Source: a virus
Virus record (IMG/VR): IMGVR_UViG_3300025085_000050
Location: 1-44,692 of that record
DNA length: 44,692 bases
Strand: one strand, 5' to 3'
Below, piece after piece: positions 1 to 7,166 of the stretch. Numbering within the stretch: the first letter of the stretch is position 1; the number at the start of each line of letters is the position of its first letter. A model generated the notes under the pieces. It was not told where the DNA came from and did not search any database. It saw only the letters and a list, made by a program, of their open reading frames with translations. A program made the position numbers and the translations under genes.

Positions 1-1
1 A

Positions 2-877
2 TCATGGGACATCAAAGACAAAGGGATGGTAGTATTTACATCAGCCCTTAACAACCCTAACAAAAACAAAGACATCCGTATATTCGATATACCATTAGAG
101 ATGCAAGCAGTAATCAAGGAAAAAGGCGTAAGTCATTCCGTTGGTAAGTTACCTAACGGAGAGGAAGTCAAGCGTAAGAGAAATTATCTTGCATATTCAC
201 AGACCAACTACAGATTACCTAATCATAATGATAAGATGCTCATAACGGCTGACACTATGAGGGCATTCGACGATTGGTATGCTGAGAACATCGGCTTCAT
301 TACACGATGCCTTAAGAAATCTCAAGCAGAACAGACTAGAAACATTGTGAAAAACAAAGCCGAACAACTTGGTAATAGAATAGCCCAACACTACGAAGCG
401 GCCACTGAATACTATAATGACCACCATGGACTTCATGACAAAGTAGCCGAACACCGAAAGAAAATCGAGAAGGGTGCATCAGTAGCGCAAGCAATGATAA
501 ACTTCTACGGTGTTGAACATTCTCTTAACGATTTGGTTACAGATTGGCGAAATGACCGTTACAGGCGAACTAATTTGATTGAAGACTACTCTATCGCTAA
601 TAAGATAAGAGAATACAGTTATGAGTTAGAGCAAGCCTGCCCTTCCGTGAAGTTTGAAAAAAAGCGACAAGAAATTTTACAACTTAGTATGGAAATGCTA
701 GGAATGCAATCCTACATCATCGAACATGCACCGATTGGTGGCGAGGCTTTGATTGCTGAGCAGTTCAATACATTTAACGAAACTCAGAATACTAATGTCA
801 AAACAGTTGAGCAATACATGCAGTTTTGCCCAGACCCTGTTGTAAGCAATATTTATGTTAGAGAAGAGGAAGAATAA
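2..877 (+). CDS. 5'-truncated protein of unknown function
   Basis: The reading frame is open to the left edge of the window, so the true start lies upstream. The first in-frame ATG, at 26, has no clear ribosome binding site and is probably an internal methionine. At least 291 residues are encoded. The visible part is mostly charged and helix-prone, with a central stretch rich in K, E, H and Y (DNA 300-700), and I recognise no catalytic motif. It ends in four glutamates, and only three bases separate its stop from the first of the four repeated promoters. It is therefore the last gene of an operon that begins outside the window. The function is unknown, and I am confident only that this is a real coding region. 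Confidence 0.85.
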   Translation, partial: SWDIKDKGMVVFTSALNNPNKNKDIRIFDIPLEMQAVIKEKGVSHSVGKLPNGEEVKRKRNYLAYSQTNYRLPNHNDKMLITADTMRAFDDWYAENIGFITRCLKKSQAEQTRNIVKNKAEQLGNRIAQHYEAATEYYNDHHGLHDKVAEHRKKIEKGASVAQAMINFYGVEHSLNDLVTDWRNDRYRRTNLIEDYSIANKIREYSYELEQACPSVKFEKKRQEILQLSMEMLGMQSYIIEHAPIGGEALIAEQFNTFNETQNTNVKTVEQYMQFCPDPVVSNIYVREEEE

Positions 878-879
878 TT

Positions 880-906
880 TTCAGTATATAAAGAACTAAC
901 AAAGGA
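880..906 (+). promoter_or_regulatory. Repeated viral promoter P1
   Basis: First of four near-identical 27-nt elements (also at 3474, 7072 and 12450). The pattern is TTSAS, then TATATAAAGAACTAAY, then AAAGGA. TATATAAA at 885-892 is a good archaeal TATA box and lies 38 nt before the ATG at 923, which predicts a leader of about 10 nt. The conserved GAACTAAYAAAGGA downstream of the TATA box is not part of a standard archaeal promoter. A purine-rich BRE is not obvious upstream. Confidence 0.85.
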
Positions 907-922
907 AAGGGAAGTGAGAAAA

Positions 923-1039
923 ATGCCAACGAAGAACCAAAAGAAAGCAAGTAACAGCAGATACCGAGCGAAATTCATCAAGCGATTGTTGAAGAATAAG
1001 AGATTGAAAGAAGCGCAAGTGACTCAAGAGGAGGAATAA
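923..1039 (+). CDS. Small basic protein, 38 aa
   Basis: First gene after promoter P1. The ATG at 923 is preceded at a spacing of 5 nt by GAAGTGA, a close match to the archaeal ribosome-binding consensus GGAGGTGA. The in-frame GTG at 914 lies inside that site and is unlikely to be the start. The 38-residue product is very rich in Lys and Arg (about 14 basic residues), forms a probable single helix and ends in Glu-Glu-Glu. A nucleic-acid-binding role is plausible from composition only. The stop is 2 nt before the next gene. Confidence 0.7.
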   Translation: MPTKNQKKASNSRYRAKFIKRLLKNKRLKEAQVTQEEE

Positions 1040-1041
1040 AT

Positions 1042-1314
1042 ATGACAGACGAATTTGTATTGGTGACATTTTGGATAAGAGATGGAGAAAGAGAACACAC
1101 TTACGATACTATCCTAACAAAAGAGCAAGCCGAATGGTCGGATGAAAAATTGATACAACATTGTATTGATGAGGATGCTTGCTTGGATGATGGTAAGTTC
1201 AGCAAAAGTAATACATATTGGGTTTATGGTATGGAGGCACTTGCCGCAGTTGAATTTAAACAACCGATGAGTCGTGAAACAAAAGAACTATTCAACAGTT
1301 ACAGGATATGGTGA
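1042..1314 (+). CDS. Hypothetical acidic protein, 90 aa
   Basis: The start at ATG 1042 follows a GAGGAGGAA ribosome binding site that is embedded in the 3' end of the preceding gene. The product is a small acidic alpha/beta protein with two cysteines, too few for a zinc site. I recognise no family. It is the second gene of operon 1, separated by 2 nt from its upstream neighbour and by 6 nt from the next start, so translation of the series is probably coupled. Confidence 0.8.
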   Translation: MTDEFVLVTFWIRDGEREHTYDTILTKEQAEWSDEKLIQHCIDEDACLDDGKFSKSNTYWVYGMEALAAVEFKQPMSRETKELFNSYRIW

Positions 1315-1320
1315 TGAACA

Positions 1321-1497
1321 ATGACAAAGTATTACATTAACAAAGAACTAATCTACCAATCAGTCTTAGAAGATATCCAACATGACCTACTGAATTGCTG
1401 TGTCAAAGATGACCTAGACTACTTCCTCAAGTGTTGGAAGGATGCAATCGAACATGCATTAGAAAGAAACGAATATGAAATTGAGGTGAATGAATGA
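1321..1497 (+). CDS. Hypothetical small protein, 58 aa
   Basis: ATG at 1321, six bases after the previous stop, in a frame that stays open for 58 codons and closes in an ATGA overlap with the next gene. The product contains a Cys-Cys pair near residue 26 and a further Cys at 39 and is otherwise helical and acidic. No family is recognised. The gene is supported mainly by its position in a continuous series of overlapping small genes. Confidence 0.65.
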   Translation: MTKYYINKELIYQSVLEDIQHDLLNCCVKDDLDYFLKCWKDAIEHALERNEYEIEVNE

Positions 1498-1691
1498 CTT
1501 ACATGATTGGAACTTATGTAGCACTGGACAAATGTGCTGAGTGCGGAAGTAAAGATTCGGTTACTCGATGTGACAAATGCGGAGAACCCGTATGTCAATC
1601 ATGTTCAAGGATGCTACTGGTCAAGAAAGAACTCACGATTAGGCATGACAAGTGTATGCCTTACACTAAAAGAAGGGGGTATAAGAAATGA
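1494..1691 (+). CDS. Small zinc-finger protein, 65 aa
   Basis: Starts in an ATGA overlap with the previous gene. It has four CxxC-type positions: Cys14/17, Cys26/29 and Cys34/37, followed by His51 and Cys54. That pattern is typical of B-box, FYVE-like or treble-clef cross-brace zinc fingers. The C-terminus is basic (KRRGYKK). Such small viral zinc fingers usually act as DNA- or protein-binding adaptors, and the actual partner here is unknown. It is the first of about a dozen small zinc-binding proteins in the window. It ends in an ATGA overlap with the coiled-coil gene at 1688. Confidence 0.8.
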   Translation: MTYMIGTYVALDKCAECGSKDSVTRCDKCGEPVCQSCSRMLLVKKELTIRHDKCMPYTKRRGYKK

Positions 1692-1786
1692 GTAAAGGAT
1701 TAGCAATACAATTAGCGAAAGCAAGAAAGAGAATAAAACAATTAGAACAAGAGAATGAGCAACTAAGGAGTGATAACAATGAATGA
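1688..1786 (+). CDS. Short coiled-coil peptide, 32 aa
   Basis: Starts at ATG 1688 in an ATGA overlap with the previous stop and ends at 1786, overlapping the next gene by 8 nt. Residues 5-28 form one amphipathic helix with heptad-spaced Leu/Ile and many Lys, Arg, Glu and Gln, resembling a short leucine zipper. Oligomerisation is plausible and the function is unknown. The coding call rests on the unbroken overlap series and on the helical pattern. Confidence 0.55.
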   Translation: MSKGLAIQLAKARKRIKQLEQENEQLRSDNNE

Positions 1787-1886
1787 ACAGATTATACAGA
1801 CAAGACATGGAGAGGCAATGCCTCTCTATTTGATAGAACACAGAAACGGAACACTAGAGGTAATATTGGAGTTGATTAACGAATGA
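1779..1886 (+). CDS. Very small hypothetical protein, 35 aa
   Basis: ATG at 1779 with AAGGAGTGA (1765-1773) as ribosome binding site about 5 nt upstream. This 35-residue frame links the gene ending at 1786 to the one starting at 1883, again through an ATGA overlap. The sequence suggests a beta strand followed by a helix. No family is recognised. A second ATG at 1783 opens only a 16-codon frame and is rejected. Confidence 0.5.
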   Translation: MNEQIIQTRHGEAMPLYLIEHRNGTLEVILELINE

Positions 1887-2008
1887 TTGACATAGAAGAA
1901 ATAGAGAATATGAAACAATGGACTAATGATTACAAGGTAAGAATATTTTGGGATTTAGTTGCCGAAGTCAAGCGGTTGCGTGAAGAACTTGAAGAGGAAG
2001 AAGAATGA
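1883..2008 (+). CDS. Small acidic helical protein, 41 aa
   Basis: Starts at ATG 1883 in an ATGA overlap. The 41 residues are predicted to form one long amphipathic helix ending in a run of glutamates (residues 37-41). The DNA coding for that run, GAAGAGGAAGAAG, doubles as the ribosome binding site of the zinc-finger gene starting at 2005. The function is unknown. Confidence 0.6.
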   Translation: MIDIEEIENMKQWTNDYKVRIFWDLVAEVKRLREELEEEEE

Positions 2009-2127
2009 AAGACTTAGAATGCAAGCGATGTAAAAGAAGAACCAGCGTCAACATTCATCCTGTCTACAAGGTATGTGATGAGTGCTGGAGGTCTACCACA
2101 AAGAACCCATTTAGCAGAGGTGATTAA
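2005..2127 (+). CDS. Two-CxxC zinc-finger protein, 40 aa
   Basis: ATG at 2005 overlaps the previous stop (ATGA). The product has CKRC at residues 6-9 and CDEC at 24-27, about 15 residues apart, which is a minimal zinc-ribbon or rubredoxin-knuckle arrangement with a basic linker. It resembles small zinc-binding proteins common in archaeal and bacterial tailed viruses. The role is unknown. This frame, and not the longer overlapping frame that opens at 2075, is taken as coding because it carries the two knuckles and continues the overlap series. Confidence 0.7.
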   Translation: MKDLECKRCKRRTSVNIHPVYKVCDECWRSTTKNPFSRGD

Positions 2128-2128
2128 T

Positions 2129-2338
2129 ATGAACAATGATAAATTACAGATTAACAATACTAGGATAGTAGCGAGGCGAGTCTTTGAGGAACTTTACTTT
2201 TTGAAACAAACAGCGAAACCAATCAATGACAGAATAAAAGACCTGACTCACTTTCTAAATACTCTATATGATAGATTGTTAGAAGCAGGTATCAAAGATT
2301 ACTCTATAGAAGATATGCTAGGTAGGGATGAAGAATGA
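2129..2338 (+). CDS. Hypothetical helical protein, 69 aa
   Basis: The chosen start is ATG 2129, one base after the previous stop, with AGAGGTGA (2117-2124) as ribosome binding site 4 nt upstream. An in-frame ATG at 2075 lies inside the zinc-finger gene and is not used. The product is alpha-helical and charged and ends in Asp-Glu-Glu. It overlaps the next gene by ATGA. No family is recognised. Confidence 0.75.
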   Translation: MNNDKLQINNTRIVARRVFEELYFLKQTAKPINDRIKDLTHFLNTLYDRLLEAGIKDYSIEDMLGRDEE

Positions 2339-2766
2339 AAAAAGAAGATTACGAAAAGCAAGTACAAGAATTAAACGAGCAAGCGATTAAACTTGAAAAG
2401 ACTATACAGACATACAATTACTTACAGAACGCTATGCAATTTGGACATGAGTTTGAAACCCATGTTCATAGCAGTGAGTTCGGTAAGATAGATTTGATAG
2501 AGGTTATCTGTACCGTATCTGGTGCTAACTATCTCATCGAACCCAAGACACCTATGCTGATGGAGATACCAAACGACCCAAGATTGTTTGGAGATTTAGC
2601 AGGTAAGAAACTCAAAGACATTGAGATAGATGTCGACCAACCTTCTCAAGAAACCACAGAAACAGATGAGAAACCTACACTTCCACTGGAGACCGAAGCC
2701 ACTGAAAGCGGCACTTACAAAGTCGATGTCTCTAACATAGTAAAGAACATGAAAGGAGAGGAATAA
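2335..2766 (+). CDS. Coiled-coil hypothetical protein, 143 aa
   Basis: Starts at ATG 2335 in an ATGA overlap, after a GGGATGA ribosome binding site. Residues 1-35 form a coiled coil rich in Gln, Glu and Lys. A short beta-rich segment follows (about 40-90), then an acidic Thr/Glu/Pro-rich linker (about 98-125), and a C-terminal patch. Its last codons carry AAAGGAGAGGAA, the ribosome binding site of the next gene. The layout suggests a helical N-terminus tethered to a flexible acidic tail. The function is unknown. Confidence 0.8.
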   Translation: MKKEDYEKQVQELNEQAIKLEKTIQTYNYLQNAMQFGHEFETHVHSSEFGKIDLIEVICTVSGANYLIEPKTPMLMEIPNDPRLFGDLAGKKLKDIEIDVDQPSQETTETDEKPTLPLETEATESGTYKVDVSNIVKNMKGEE

Positions 2767-3234
2767 ATGAGGCGAAGTTTTCCGTTTGGAGATAACTCTA
2801 CGCTGATGGAAAAATGTAATCGAATCAGCGTCGAACAAGAACTCCGTAATAAATACGATAGAGACGAATGGCAAGCCGTGAAGGATGACTATGGAGTTGG
2901 TTGGTTAGAAACAGTCGATGGAAGCAAGGCTGACATATTCTTAGATGTCATGGAGGAACAGCACAAGGAAACTGAACAAGCATTAGATTTACAGTTTTAC
3001 TTAGACTCATTAAACACAAGAAGGATTGGATTGATAATCGACTACGCTCGATACTCAAAGACTATCATAGATTCATTAGACTATGATGATGTTTGGCTCA
3101 AATTACTAAAAGTGAATGTCGATTTAAACGAATACAAACCCGACAAATTTGAGTTTATAATTGAATCATCAGACGGATGGCAGACCCTTGAACCTTCGAG
3201 GTTCGCACAGATATTATTCGATGAAGAGGAATAA
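2767..3234 (+). CDS. Hypothetical acidic protein, 155 aa
   Basis: ATG 2767 follows the previous stop directly, with AAAGGAGAGG (2752-2761) as ribosome binding site. It is a soluble acidic protein without transmembrane segments and with a helical middle (about 55-90). It ends in Asp-Glu-Glu-Glu, and the matching DNA (GAAGAGGAA) is the ribosome binding site for the gene at 3237. I recognise no family or active-site motif. Confidence 0.85.
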   Translation: MRRSFPFGDNSTLMEKCNRISVEQELRNKYDRDEWQAVKDDYGVGWLETVDGSKADIFLDVMEEQHKETEQALDLQFYLDSLNTRRIGLIIDYARYSKTIIDSLDYDDVWLKLLKVNVDLNEYKPDKFEFIIESSDGWQTLEPSRFAQILFDEEE

Positions 3235-3236
3235 AC

Positions 3237-3473
3237 ATGACAATGAGCGACCATCAAGATAGTGACCACTTCGCATACAACAGAACATGGGAAGACATAC
3301 ACAACATGCTTGATAGAGCAGAGAAAAAACAGAATCAACATTACACTGCTATGCAGAGATGTAAAAGAAAAGACCGTATGTATCACATGAGGAATTACAA
3401 AGCGTTGGAGGGTGTGGTCAAAGCCCTTCGATGGACACTAGGAGATATGAACATAGACCATCCACTGGAGTGA
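3237..3473 (+). CDS. Hypothetical protein, 78 aa
   Basis: Last gene of operon 1. ATG 3237 lies 6 nt after GAGGA; an alternative ATG at 3243 is in frame. The product is rich in His, Met, Lys and Arg (basic middle, residues about 28-55) and contains one Cys. It might bind nucleic acid, but nothing specific is recognised. Its stop abuts promoter P2 with no spacer and no terminator. Confidence 0.75.
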   Translation: MTMSDHQDSDHFAYNRTWEDIHNMLDRAEKKQNQHYTAMQRCKRKDRMYHMRNYKALEGVVKALRWTLGDMNIDHPLE

Positions 3474-3500
3474 TTCAGTATATAAAGAACTAATAAAGGA
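3474..3500 (+). promoter_or_regulatory. Repeated viral promoter P2
   Basis: Second copy of the 27-nt element. It differs from P1 by a single base, T in place of C in the ACTAAY part. The TATA box at 3479-3486 lies 37 nt before the ATG at 3516. The AAGTGAGAAAAATG context around the start is also shared with P1, suggesting duplication of a promoter plus start region. Confidence 0.85.
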
Positions 3501-3515
3501 AGAGAAGTGAGAAAA

Positions 3516-3695
3516 ATGACATACAATGATGGAATAATGAATGAACTAAAGCATGCAATTGAAGTTTGGAGAATGAACTATTTGATTGAGAAAGGGATTG
3601 ACCCTCAGCCGAACATCGCAAGTGTAGTCGGTAAGATTGAAGTCACTCTTGACCCAGTAGAAGTAAATCAGTTTGACAGAGGTGAAGAAGAATGA
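3516..3695 (+). CDS. Hypothetical protein, 59 aa
   Basis: First gene of operon 2. The start at ATG 3516 follows GAAGTGA at a 5-nt spacing, the same arrangement as at 923. An in-frame GTG at 3507 is part of that binding site. The product has a helical N-terminal half and a short beta-prone C-terminal half and ends Gly-Glu-Glu-Glu. It overlaps the next gene by ATGA. No family is recognised. Confidence 0.75.
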   Translation: MTYNDGIMNELKHAIEVWRMNYLIEKGIDPQPNIASVVGKIEVTLDPVEVNQFDRGEEE

Positions 3696-3946
3696 GTAAC
3701 TCGCTACCAAAGGAATATTATTCAACCACACGGAAATTACATGTTCCTGTCTGGGAATTGAACGAAGATGATTTTGATTTTCACCAATCTGCAATGATAC
3801 TTAGATGGGCACAGGCGACTGAAAATGAAAACCTAAAAGCACTAGTGAAAAACTACATCTCCTTTTTACAGGAGGGTGAAGGAAAAAATCAATTGGATGC
3901 CTTTGACTTCATAAATAAAATTAGATACAGAGGCGAAGAAGAATGA
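3692..3946 (+). CDS. Hypothetical acidic protein, 84 aa
   Basis: Starts in an ATGA overlap after GAGGTGAAGAAG, a strong ribosome binding site. It is a mostly helical acidic protein with no cysteines and ends Gly-Glu-Glu-Glu. The function is unknown. Its end (GAAGAAGAATGA) in turn provides the start region of the very short frame at 3943. Confidence 0.75.
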   Translation: MSNSLPKEYYSTTRKLHVPVWELNEDDFDFHQSAMILRWAQATENENLKALVKNYISFLQEGEGKNQLDAFDFINKIRYRGEEE

Positions 3947-4008
3947 GTGAACTAAAACTTAGAATCGAAACAGAAGAATACATCTACGAAGAATACACGG
4001 GGGCTTGA
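3943..4008 (+). CDS. Possible micropeptide, 21 aa
   Basis: A 21-codon frame begins in an ATGA overlap at 3943 and ends 2 nt before the next ATG. It fills the only gap between two coupled genes and has a plausible ribosome binding site (GAAGAAG), which is why it is listed. At this length chance cannot be excluded. No motif is visible. Confidence 0.35.
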   Translation: MSELKLRIETEEYIYEEYTGA

Positions 4009-4010
4009 AT

Positions 4011-4151
4011 ATGAACATGACACCTAAGAAAGCAGGTTACATTAGATTCCTAGAACTGATTGCTAAAGACAGCACTAGTCAAAAGGACAGAGAGTATGCA
4101 ATTGACCAACTGGTTCAGTTGGCCAACGGCGCTACATACAACGGAGAGTGA
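4011..4151 (+). CDS. Small hypothetical protein, 46 aa
   Basis: ATG at 4011; a second ATG at 4017 is in frame. The 46-residue product is a probable two-helix protein with mixed charge. It sits between 4008 and the next start at 4156 in the unbroken gene series. No family is recognised. A competing frame from 4060 is ignored up to 4156 because it lacks a ribosome binding site there. Confidence 0.6.
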   Translation: MNMTPKKAGYIRFLELIAKDSTSQKDREYAIDQLVQLANGATYNGE

Positions 4152-4155
4152 CGGC

Positions 4156-4398
4156 ATGAGAAAAATACACATAGTTGAATCAGCAGATGGAGAAACAGAA
4201 TACGAAGTTTTCTGTAAAGAATGTCACCCAGATGGCGAAGTCTGTTGTGACAGGTGCTTACACTACAACGGCTTCGAGATACCATGCAAAGCATGTATCG
4301 GTGAAGAAGAAGAATACGACAACCTTTGCTCTGACTGTAAGGTAGAAGTAGATGGCGTTATCGCTGACAGATATTGGATAGCAAACGGAAGGCTGTGA
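4156..4398 (+). CDS. Multi-CxxC zinc-binding protein, 80 aa
   Basis: The start ATG 4156 follows GGAGAGTGA (4143-4151) by 4 nt. The 80-residue product has four knuckles: CKEC near residue 20, CCDRC near 30, CKAC near 44 and CSDC near 58. This could hold two zinc ions, perhaps as two zinc ribbons or a cross-brace. It lies directly upstream of the SNF2 helicase gene (4 nt), so a partnership in DNA binding is possible but not shown. Confidence 0.75.
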   Translation: MRKIHIVESADGETEYEVFCKECHPDGEVCCDRCLHYNGFEIPCKACIGEEEEYDNLCSDCKVEVDGVIADRYWIANGRL

Positions 4399-4402
4399 TA
4401 AG

Positions 4403-6508
4403 ATGCAAGAATTAGTAACCGTTGAACTTTACAAACACGCTCAGTTTGGTGAGCGAGTTGGATTGAAGATGCGGTATAACTTAGATACCTTTCATTACTT
4501 GAAAGATAACATCCCTTTCCCTAGATATATGTTCGATGTCGAAAAGAAACTGTGGAGTATTGACGCAAGTCCCGAAACAGTAAACGACGCTTGTGAACTG
4601 TTAGACAAACTTGGCTATGATGTCAGCGTCGTAAAAACATACACCAAATCTTTTTCCAAAAACGGGCGAAACAAATCTAACTGCTGGGTGAAGAAAAAGC
4701 GTACACGGCTCTATCTTCACTGGCCTTTTATTCGAGACGAAGACCTAAGAAACAAGGTTCGTTTGACTGTAAGAAGTGTGGCAGGTTGGAAGTTCCACGC
4801 TGACGATAAGTGTTGGAGTATTCCAATCGCACAGGCTTCTACTCTATACAGTATGCTTGCAGATTTCTACGAGCCTCTAGCCGAAGCCATCCGAACAGAT
4901 GACTCGGTCAAGGCTGAGATTGAGAGTAGCATCGAGAGAGTAGAACTTAGCGGTGCGGCTGAACTTGATGTTGTCAGCCTTGAAAGTATTAACGAAAGAC
5001 TAGCGGGTAAGTTTCCCGAAGGTCTTGACCTATACCCATTCCAAAAAGTAGCAGTTGCTTTTGCTGAGGCCAGTAAAGGTAGGTGCCTTATCGGAGATGA
5101 AATGGGTATTGGTAAGACAATCAGTGCCATAGGTTATGCGGCTATCAATTCTAAAGCCCGACCTGCTTTGGTTGTCTGTCCATCCAATGTCAAATTCAAC
5201 TGGAAGAAGGAACTGAACAAGTGGTTACCTAATGAGACTGTTCATGTGGTAACTCCTTCTTCCGATATCAAAGCGGCTGATGTCAAGAACATTGCCAAAG
5301 AAAAAGGTGCAAAAGAATCCGACTTGAAAACGAGGAAAACGGCTGAAAAGTTTTTGGAGAGCAGAGGTATCTTTGCTGACAAATACATACCAGATGTCGA
5401 TTTCATAATCATCAACTACGATATGATGATGAAATATAACAAGTCACTTTACTCAAAGATGCTCAAGTTAGTAATCCTTGACGAGAGTCATTACATCAAA
5501 AATGTCGGGAGCAAAAAGAATCCTGTTCAAAGAACTACGGCTACTCTAACAATAGCACACGCCAGTCCTAAAGTGATTGCTTTGTCTGGTACTGCCATAT
5601 CTAGTAGACCAAAAGAGTTCTTCAATACTCTCAATCTCATGAGGCCGAGTCAGTTCAATTCATTTTGGGACTTTGCACAAAGATACTGCGACCCATATAA
5701 TGACGGGTTTGGTTGGAACTTCAACGGTGCATCTAACATCAAAGAACTCAATGAACGCACAAGAGACTTGTGTATCCGTAGACTCAAGAGTGAGGTGCTA
5801 CCCGAACTACCACCGAAGACACGGACTTTCTTCCCTATCGAATTAGATAAAGCGGTAAGAAGCCCATACGATTTCGCTCAAGAAGAATGGGACAGGCAGA
5901 TTGATTCTTACTATCTAAATGGCCAACCTTTGCCGAAAGGTATCATGCTCACTATGATTAACGACCTGCGACAGATATGTGGTCACATCAAGGTCAACTA
6001 TGCGGCTGACTGGATTGAACAGTACAGAGAACAAACAGGTAAACCGATAGTGGTATTCGCACATCACCGTGAGGTAGTCGAAAGGCTGGCTAAGAAAGTG
6101 AACGGTAAGATAATATCCGGTGCGACTGATTCAAAGACAAGGCAAGAACTTGTTGACGATTTTCAAGCAGGTAAGATTGGTGTCTTAGTCTGTAATACTA
6201 TTGCAGCGAAGGAAGGTATCACTCTTACTAAGGCTGACACAGTCTTGTTCATCGAAAGAGAATGGACACCGACTGACGAAGAGCAAGCCGAAGACCGTGT
6301 ATATCGTATTGGACAAGAGAGCCAGCATGTACACGCTGTCTACCTGTCATGTGTTGGAACAATTGACGAACACTTTGACAGGGTTGTAGAGCAGAAGCGA
6401 CAAGTTGTCAAGGCTGTTCTCGACGGTGGTAATGTTCAACAGCGAAAGGGTCTTGTCAGTGAACTAGTTAAGCGATTGAAGAAAGAGCGAGGCTGGAGGT
6501 TCAAGTGA
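4403..6508 (+). CDS. SNF2-family helicase, SMARCAL1/HARP-like
   Basis: A 701-residue superfamily 2 ATPase. Two HARP-like repeats lie at the N-terminus (about 36-54 and 122-142), each with a hydrophobic strand followed by a W-S-I core. The Q-motif region is near 208-214, motif I DEMGIGKT at 232-239, the DESH box at 360-363, SGT at 395-397 and motif VI EDRVYRIGQ at 630-638. This is the architecture of SMARCAL1-type annealing helicases, which rewind single-stranded DNA at stalled forks. In this virus it would act in fork repair or in recombination-dependent replication. It translocates on duplex DNA and does not unwind like a replicative helicase. The gene overlaps the next one by TGATG. Confidence in the family is high and in the exact role moderate. 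Confidence 0.95.
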   Translation: MQELVTVELYKHAQFGERVGLKMRYNLDTFHYLKDNIPFPRYMFDVEKKLWSIDASPETVNDACELLDKLGYDVSVVKTYTKSFSKNGRNKSNCWVKKKRTRLYLHWPFIRDEDLRNKVRLTVRSVAGWKFHADDKCWSIPIAQASTLYSMLADFYEPLAEAIRTDDSVKAEIESSIERVELSGAAELDVVSLESINERLAGKFPEGLDLYPFQKVAVAFAEASKGRCLIGDEMGIGKTISAIGYAAINSKARPALVVCPSNVKFNWKKELNKWLPNETVHVVTPSSDIKAADVKNIAKEKGAKESDLKTRKTAEKFLESRGIFADKYIPDVDFIIINYDMMMKYNKSLYSKMLKLVILDESHYIKNVGSKKNPVQRTTATLTIAHASPKVIALSGTAISSRPKEFFNTLNLMRPSQFNSFWDFAQRYCDPYNDGFGWNFNGASNIKELNERTRDLCIRRLKSEVLPELPPKTRTFFPIELDKAVRSPYDFAQEEWDRQIDSYYLNGQPLPKGIMLTMINDLRQICGHIKVNYAADWIEQYREQTGKPIVVFAHHREVVERLAKKVNGKIISGATDSKTRQELVDDFQAGKIGVLVCNTIAAKEGITLTKADTVLFIEREWTPTDEEQAEDRVYRIGQESQHVHAVYLSCVGTIDEHFDRVVEQKRQVVKAVLDGGNVQQRKGLVSELVKRLKKERGWRFK

Positions 6509-6828
6509 TGGGAAGAGGCTCTCAGAAAAGTTTGGATTGGAAGTCCGTCAGAGAAGCGGCTGTAGAAGCACTTGACGAGATATCCGATGACCAAGAGCAT
6601 GTAGTCAAAAGAGATTATTACGCAGTAGTTTACGAAAAGTACTACGCAAAGACTGGTCACAAAATGCATTACAATAATCACATTCCTGTAGAAAGAATAC
6701 TTCATTGTATCAGTGAGAATTTTCTTAACGACCATGGATGGAAATCTTGCAGTAGGCAACTGATGGTTAAACACTTAGAGGGAAATCATGTCAAAGCAGT
6801 TAGATGTATCAAGAGGTTGATATCATGA
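6508..6828 (+). CDS. Hypothetical protein, 106 aa
   Basis: The start ATG 6508 overlaps the helicase stop (TGATG) with GGCTGGAGGT (6491-6500) as ribosome binding site. A GTG one codon earlier is also possible. It is a helix-rich protein with His/Tyr-rich stretches (residues about 38-60), two cysteines, and a basic C-terminus. I recognise no family. Its tight coupling to the SNF2 gene suggests a shared process. Confidence 0.8.
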   Translation: MGRGSQKSLDWKSVREAAVEALDEISDDQEHVVKRDYYAVVYEKYYAKTGHKMHYNNHIPVERILHCISENFLNDHGWKSCSRQLMVKHLEGNHVKAVRCIKRLIS

Positions 6829-7064
6829 TAGACTTTAGTGAAGTTGGTACAATAGTATTACACGACATCGAGGGCACTAAGTGCGTTCAGTTATTTCCAC
6901 ATGAAGGTAAAACCATTCAAGATATGTTGGAAGTTTTAGACGAAGGGCTAGGAAAAATGAACCATGATAGTTCTTCGGTTATCCAAAGAGGTATTCTACT
7001 TGACCGTGAAGAGTATAAAATCAAGCGGAGTACACCGATTCCATGCGTTTTTCTGTTCGATTGA
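6825..7064 (+). CDS. Hypothetical protein, 79 aa
   Basis: Last gene of operon 2. The start is the ATGA overlap at 6825; the in-frame ATG at 6804 lies inside the previous gene and lacks a ribosome binding site. It is a small alpha/beta protein with no clear motif. Eight bases separate its stop from promoter P3. Confidence 0.75.
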   Translation: MIDFSEVGTIVLHDIEGTKCVQLFPHEGKTIQDMLEVLDEGLGKMNHDSSSVIQRGILLDREEYKIKRSTPIPCVFLFD

Positions 7065-7071
7065 ACGCAGA

Positions 7072-7098
7072 TTCACTATATAAAGAACTAACAAAGGA
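7072..7098 (+). promoter_or_regulatory. Repeated viral promoter P3
   Basis: Third copy of the 27-nt element, TTCAC followed by the invariant TATATAAAGAACTAAC and AAAGGA. The TATA box is at 7077-7084. Unlike the other copies it lies 90 nt before the preferred start at 7167, so the mRNA should carry a leader of about 60 nt. A short upstream start at 7128 in the same frame could shorten that leader. Confidence 0.85.
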
Positions 7099-7151
7099 AC
7101 GGTAGCGAACAAAAACCAGCAAAACGAATGGTAAGAAATATAAACAGAAAC

Positions 7152-7158
7152 AAGGAGG
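7152..7158 (+). promoter_or_regulatory. Strong ribosome binding site
   Basis: AAGGAGG lies 8 nt before ATG 7167. It decides in favour of that start over the in-frame ATG at 7128, which has no comparable site. Confidence 0.7.
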
Positions 7159-7166
7159 AACAAAAT

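Noticed and set aside
2075-2128. Longer N-terminus for the gene ending at 2338
   Set aside because: This part overlaps the zinc-finger gene 2005-2127. ATG 2129 with AGAGGTGA upstream is preferred.
4060-4155. Earlier start for the multi-CxxC gene
   Set aside because: It would overlap the 46-aa gene 4011-4151 and lacks a ribosome binding site; ATG 4156 has one.
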